From: Alphaproteobacteria bacterium
GTDB taxonomy: Bacteria; Pseudomonadota; Alphaproteobacteria; Sphingomonadales; Sphingomonadaceae
Direction of reading: 5' to 3'
Length of the DNA stretch: 8,779 bases
NCBI GenBank assembly: GCA_028293005.1
Contig: JAQGLH010000224.1
Location: 1-8,779 of the forward strand
Position 1 is the first letter of the stretch; each line of letters begins with the position of its first letter. This document shows positions 6,146 to 8,779 of this stretch, in pieces. A model generated the notes under the pieces. The model made no database searches and was not told the DNA's origin. It worked only from the letters and a program-made list of their open reading frames with translations. Made by a program: the position numbers and the translations under genes.

Positions 6146-7633
6146 CTAGCCGAGCGCCTTCTTGAGCAAATCGTTGACGACCTGCGGATTGGCCTTGCCG
6201 GCCATCGCCCGCATCACCTGGCCGACGAAGAAGCCGAACAATATGTCCTTGCCGCTGCGATATTCAGCCACCTTGTCGGGATTTGACGTCATGACGTCGG
6301 CGATCGCCGCATCGATCGCGCCGGTATCGCTGGTCTGCTGCAGCCCGCGCGACTCCACGATCGAAGCGGGATCCTCGCCGCTCTCGATCATGATCTCGAA
6401 CACCTGCTTGGCGAGCGTGCCCGACAGCGTGCCGTTGGCGACCAGCGCGAGCAGTTCGGCGCCCTGAGCGGGGCTTACCGGGCTTTCGTCGATTTCCTTG
6501 CCGAACCGGTTCAGCGCACCAAAAAGGTCTGAAATCAACCAATTGGCAGTGGCCTTTGCGACCTGGCTTTCAGGCTTCTTCTGCTTGAGCGCGCTTTCGG
6601 CAAGCAGCGCCTCGAACCAGCGCGCGGTCTCCGCCTCCGCGGTCAGCACGCTGGCATTGTAGGCCGACAGGCCAAGCCCGTCGACGTAACGGCTGCGCTT
6701 GGCGTCGGGAAGCTCGGGCAGGCTATGGCGGCATTCGTCGAGGAAGGCCGGGGTCAGCTCGACCGGCAGCAGGTCGGGATCGGGGAAATAGCGGTAATCG
6801 TGGGCGTCTTCCTTCGACCGCAGGCTCCGCGTCTCGCCCTTGTCGGGATCGAACAGCCGCGTCTCCTGGACGACGCTGCCGCCGTCCTCGATCAGATCGA
6901 CCTGGCGGCGCGCCTCATATTCGATCGCCTGCTGGATGAACCGGACCGAATTGACGTTCTTGACCTCGCAGCGCGTCCCCAGCGGATCGCCCGGCCGGCG
7001 CACCGAGACGTTGACGTCGGCGCGCATCGAGCCCTGCTCCATATTGCCGTCGCAGCTGCCGACGTAACGCAGAATTGCTCTGAGCTTACGGACATAAGCA
7101 CCTGCTTCATCGGGAGAACGCATGTCCGGCTTGGAGACGATCTCCATCAGGGCAACACCCGAACGGTTGAGATCGACATAAGAGAAGGACGGATGCTGAT
7201 CGTGCATCAGCTTGCCGGCATCCTGCTCGAGATGGATGCGCTCGACCCCGACCGTCTTGCTGCCTTCGCCGGTCTCGATCTCGATCGCGCCCTCGCCGAC
7301 GATCGGATGATAGAGCTGGCTGATCTGATAGCCCTGCGGCAGATCGGCGTAGAAATAATTCTTGCGGTCGAAGCGTGACCAGGCGTTGATCCTGGCCTCG
7401 ATCGCCATGCCGGTGCGAACCGCCTGGCGCACGCATTCGCCGTTGAGCACCGGCAGCATGCCCGGCATCGCCGCGTCGACCAGGCTGACCTGGGTGTTCG
7501 GCTCGGCGCCGAATTCGGTCGAGGCGCCCGAGAAGAGCTTGGCGAGCGAGGTGACCTGGGCGTGGACCTCGAGGCCGATCACGACCTCCCACTCGCCGCT
7601 CGCGCCGTGGACGCGATAGTTGCTCACCACCAT
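6146..7633 (-). CDS. gatB: Aspartyl/glutamyl-tRNA amidotransferase subunit B
   Basis: GatB is the tRNA-binding kinase-like subunit of GatCAB. It phosphorylates the side chain of Glu-tRNA(Gln) or Asp-tRNA(Asn), which is then amidated with ammonia from GatA. From the ATG at 7631-7633 it has 495 residues, normal length. The core shows GLEVHAQ (20-26), the [17 protein letters not shown] segment (90-106), HLEQDAGK (134-141) and the family signature [16 protein letters not shown] (from 152). [11 protein letters not shown] follows, and the C-terminal GatB/YqeY tail domain closes the protein. The ATG overlaps the end of gatA by ten bases (ATGGTGGTGA), so translation is probably coupled. GGAG lies only two bases from the ATG, but five and eight bases from the two following GTG codons, so the true start may be a GTG one or two codons later. 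Confidence 0.97.
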   Translation of the reverse strand: MVVSNYRVHGASGEWEVVIGLEVHAQVTSLAKLFSGASTEFGAEPNTQVSLVDAAMPGMLPVLNGECVRQAVRTGMAIEARINAWSRFDRKNYFYADLPQGYQISQLYHPIVGEGAIEIETGEGSKTVGVERIHLEQDAGKLMHDQHPSFSYVDLNRSGVALMEIVSKPDMRSPDEAGAYVRKLRAILRYVGSCDGNMEQGSMRADVNVSVRRPGDPLGTRCEVKNVNSVRFIQQAIEYEARRQVDLIEDGGSVVQETRLFDPDKGETRSLRSKEDAHDYRYFPDPDLLPVELTPAFLDECRHSLPELPDAKRSRYVDGLGLSAYNASVLTAEAETARWFEALLAESALKQKKPESQVAKATANWLISDLFGALNRFGKEIDESPVSPAQGAELLALVANGTLSGTLAKQVFEIMIESGEDPASIVESRGLQQTSDTGAIDAAIADVMTSNPDKVAEYRSGKDILFGFFVGQVMRAMAGKANPQVVNDLLKKALG

Positions 7634-8779
7634 GTCTCCGGCCGGGCCGTGAAGCCGGCGCGCTCCTCGAACGCAAGGCCGGCGTTGAGCACCCCCTGCT
7701 CCTCGAGTGGCCGGCCGATGATCTGGAGCCCGAGCGGCAATCCCTTCGAATCGAGCCCGGCCGGAACCGACATCGCGGGCAGGCCGGCGAGGCTGGCCGG
7801 AACCGCGAACACGTCGTTGAGATACATCGCGATCGGGTCCTCGCTCTTTTCGCCGAGGCCGAACGCCGCCGACGGCGTGGTCGGCGCGAGCAGAAGGTCG
7901 CACTTCTCCCACGCCTGCTCGAAATCGCGCGCGATCAAGGTCCGTACCTTCTGCGCCTGGTTGAAATAAGCGTCGTAGAAGCCTGCCGAGAGCACATAGG
8001 TGCCGATCATGATCCGCCGCTTGACCTCGGCGCCGAAGCCCGCGGAGCGGGTCGCCTCGTACATTTCGGCGAGGCCACCCGAACCCGGATCGACCCTCTT
8101 GCCGTAGCGCACGCCGTCGTAGCGCGCGAGGTTCGAGGAGGCCTCGGCCGGCGCGATGATGTAATAGGTCGGCAGCGCATAACGGGTGTGCGGCAGCGAG
8201 ACCTCGACGATCTCGGCGCCGGCATCCTTCAGCCAGGCGATGCCCTGCTCCCACACCGCATCGATCTCGGGCGGCACGCCCTCGATGCGGTATTCACGGG
8301 GAATGCCGATCCTCTTGCCGCGAATGTCACTCGACAGCTCGGCTTCCCAGCGCGGGACCGGCAGCTCGAGCGAGGTCGTATCCATCGGATCGAAGCCGGC
8401 CATCGCCTCGAGCATGATCGCGCAGTCGCGGACGTCGCGTGCCATCGGCCCGGCCTGGTCGAGCGACGAGGCGAAGGCGACGATGCCCCAGCGCGAGCAG
8501 CGGCCGTAGGTCGGCTTGATGCCGGTGATGCCGGAGAACGCGGCGGGCTGGCGGATCGAGCCGCCGGTATCGGTCGCAGTCGCGCCGAGACAAAGCCGCG
8601 CCGCGACCGCCGCAGCCGAGCCGCCGGATGAACCGCCCGGAACGAGCTTCGCATCCGAGCCATTGCGCCGCCATGGAGACACGACCGGTCCGAAGGCGCT
8701 CGTCTCGTTCGACGAGCCCATCGCGAATTCGTCGAGATTGAGTTTGCCGAGCATGACCGCGCCATCGCGCCAGAGCTGC
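7624..8779 (-). CDS. gatA: Aspartyl/glutamyl-tRNA amidotransferase subunit A (5' end off right edge)
   Basis: GatA is the amidase-signature glutaminase of GatCAB that supplies ammonia for Gln-tRNA(Gln) or Asn-tRNA(Asn) formation. The frame is open to the right edge and begins inside the protein ([21 protein letters not shown]), so the N-terminal part, including the catalytic Lys, is outside the window. The amidase signature [13 protein letters not shown] is present with the cis-Ser as the first serine of GGSSGG, and the nucleophile Ser in [10 protein letters not shown] exactly 24 residues later, the spacing seen in characterised amidases. [13 protein letters not shown] and [14 protein letters not shown] follow. 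The C-terminus ends RPETWW, with the TGA at 7624-7626 inside the gatB start region. The Met at 8752-8754 is internal, not the start. gatC is expected upstream, outside the window. Confidence 0.97.
   Translation of the reverse strand, partial: QLWRDGAVMLGKLNLDEFAMGSSNETSAFGPVVSPWRRNGSDAKLVPGGSSGGSAAAVAARLCLGATATDTGGSIRQPAAFSGITGIKPTYGRCSRWGIVAFASSLDQAGPMARDVRDCAIMLEAMAGFDPMDTTSLELPVPRWEAELSSDIRGKRIGIPREYRIEGVPPEIDAVWEQGIAWLKDAGAEIVEVSLPHTRYALPTYYIIAPAEASSNLARYDGVRYGKRVDPGSGGLAEMYEATRSAGFGAEVKRRIMIGTYVLSAGFYDAYFNQAQKVRTLIARDFEQAWEKCDLLLAPTTPSAAFGLGEKSEDPIAMYLNDVFAVPASLAGLPAMSVPAGLDSKGLPLGLQIIGRPLEEQGVLNAGLAFEERAGFTARPETWW

Noticed and set aside
7634..8254. Extending gatB upstream to the ATG at 8252-8254
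   Set aside because: The added part is a wrong-frame reading of gatA with no homology. GatB family proteins begin near MVVSNYRV...[11 protein letters not shown].

Overview
The window is a GC-rich bacterial chromosomal segment in which every gene I can support lies on the minus strand. Read in the direction of transcription (right to left) the order is gatA (3' part) - gatB - tRNA-Leu(UAG) - tig - a family 2 glycosyltransferase - clpP - clpX - lon (5' part). Protein character points to an alphaproteobacterium, most likely a sphingomonad: the Lon N-terminus, ClpX with GPTGCGKT, and ClpP with the [22 protein letters not shown] block all look like that group. This taxonomic call is from memory, not from a search.

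Right third (about 6146-8779): the two large subunits of the tRNA-dependent amidotransferase. gatA runs off the right edge and its stop overlaps the start of gatB. These genes make Gln-tRNA(Gln) and/or Asn-tRNA(Asn) from misacylated precursors. A 141-base gap follows, holding a plausible tRNA promoter, then a complete class II leucine tRNA.

Left two thirds (1-5857): the classic protein-quality-control cluster tig-clpP-clpX-lon. Trigger factor meets nascent chains at the ribosome, ClpXP unfolds and degrades tagged proteins, and Lon degrades misfolded ones. Two things depart from the textbook arrangement. A membrane-anchored GT2 glycosyltransferase gene sits between tig and clpP, and trigger factor carries a 101-residue C-terminal extension made of a His/Asp cluster followed by a Lys/Ala/Pro tail.

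The most striking observation is in lon. A 155-base stretch at the left edge (1-155) repeats bases 379-533 at a spacing of exactly 378 bases (126 codons), in frame, with one synonymous difference. The Lon reading frame therefore returns to an earlier part of its own N-terminal domain where it should go on toward the AAA+ module. This is either a real in-frame tandem duplication or an assembly artefact at a contig end, and the window alone cannot decide. Two non-coding hairpins with UNCG-type tetraloops lie after tig and after clpX. I found no mobile element, CRISPR array or defence-type system. No gene-free stretch exceeds 300 bases; the largest gaps are 885-1036 and 6005-6145.
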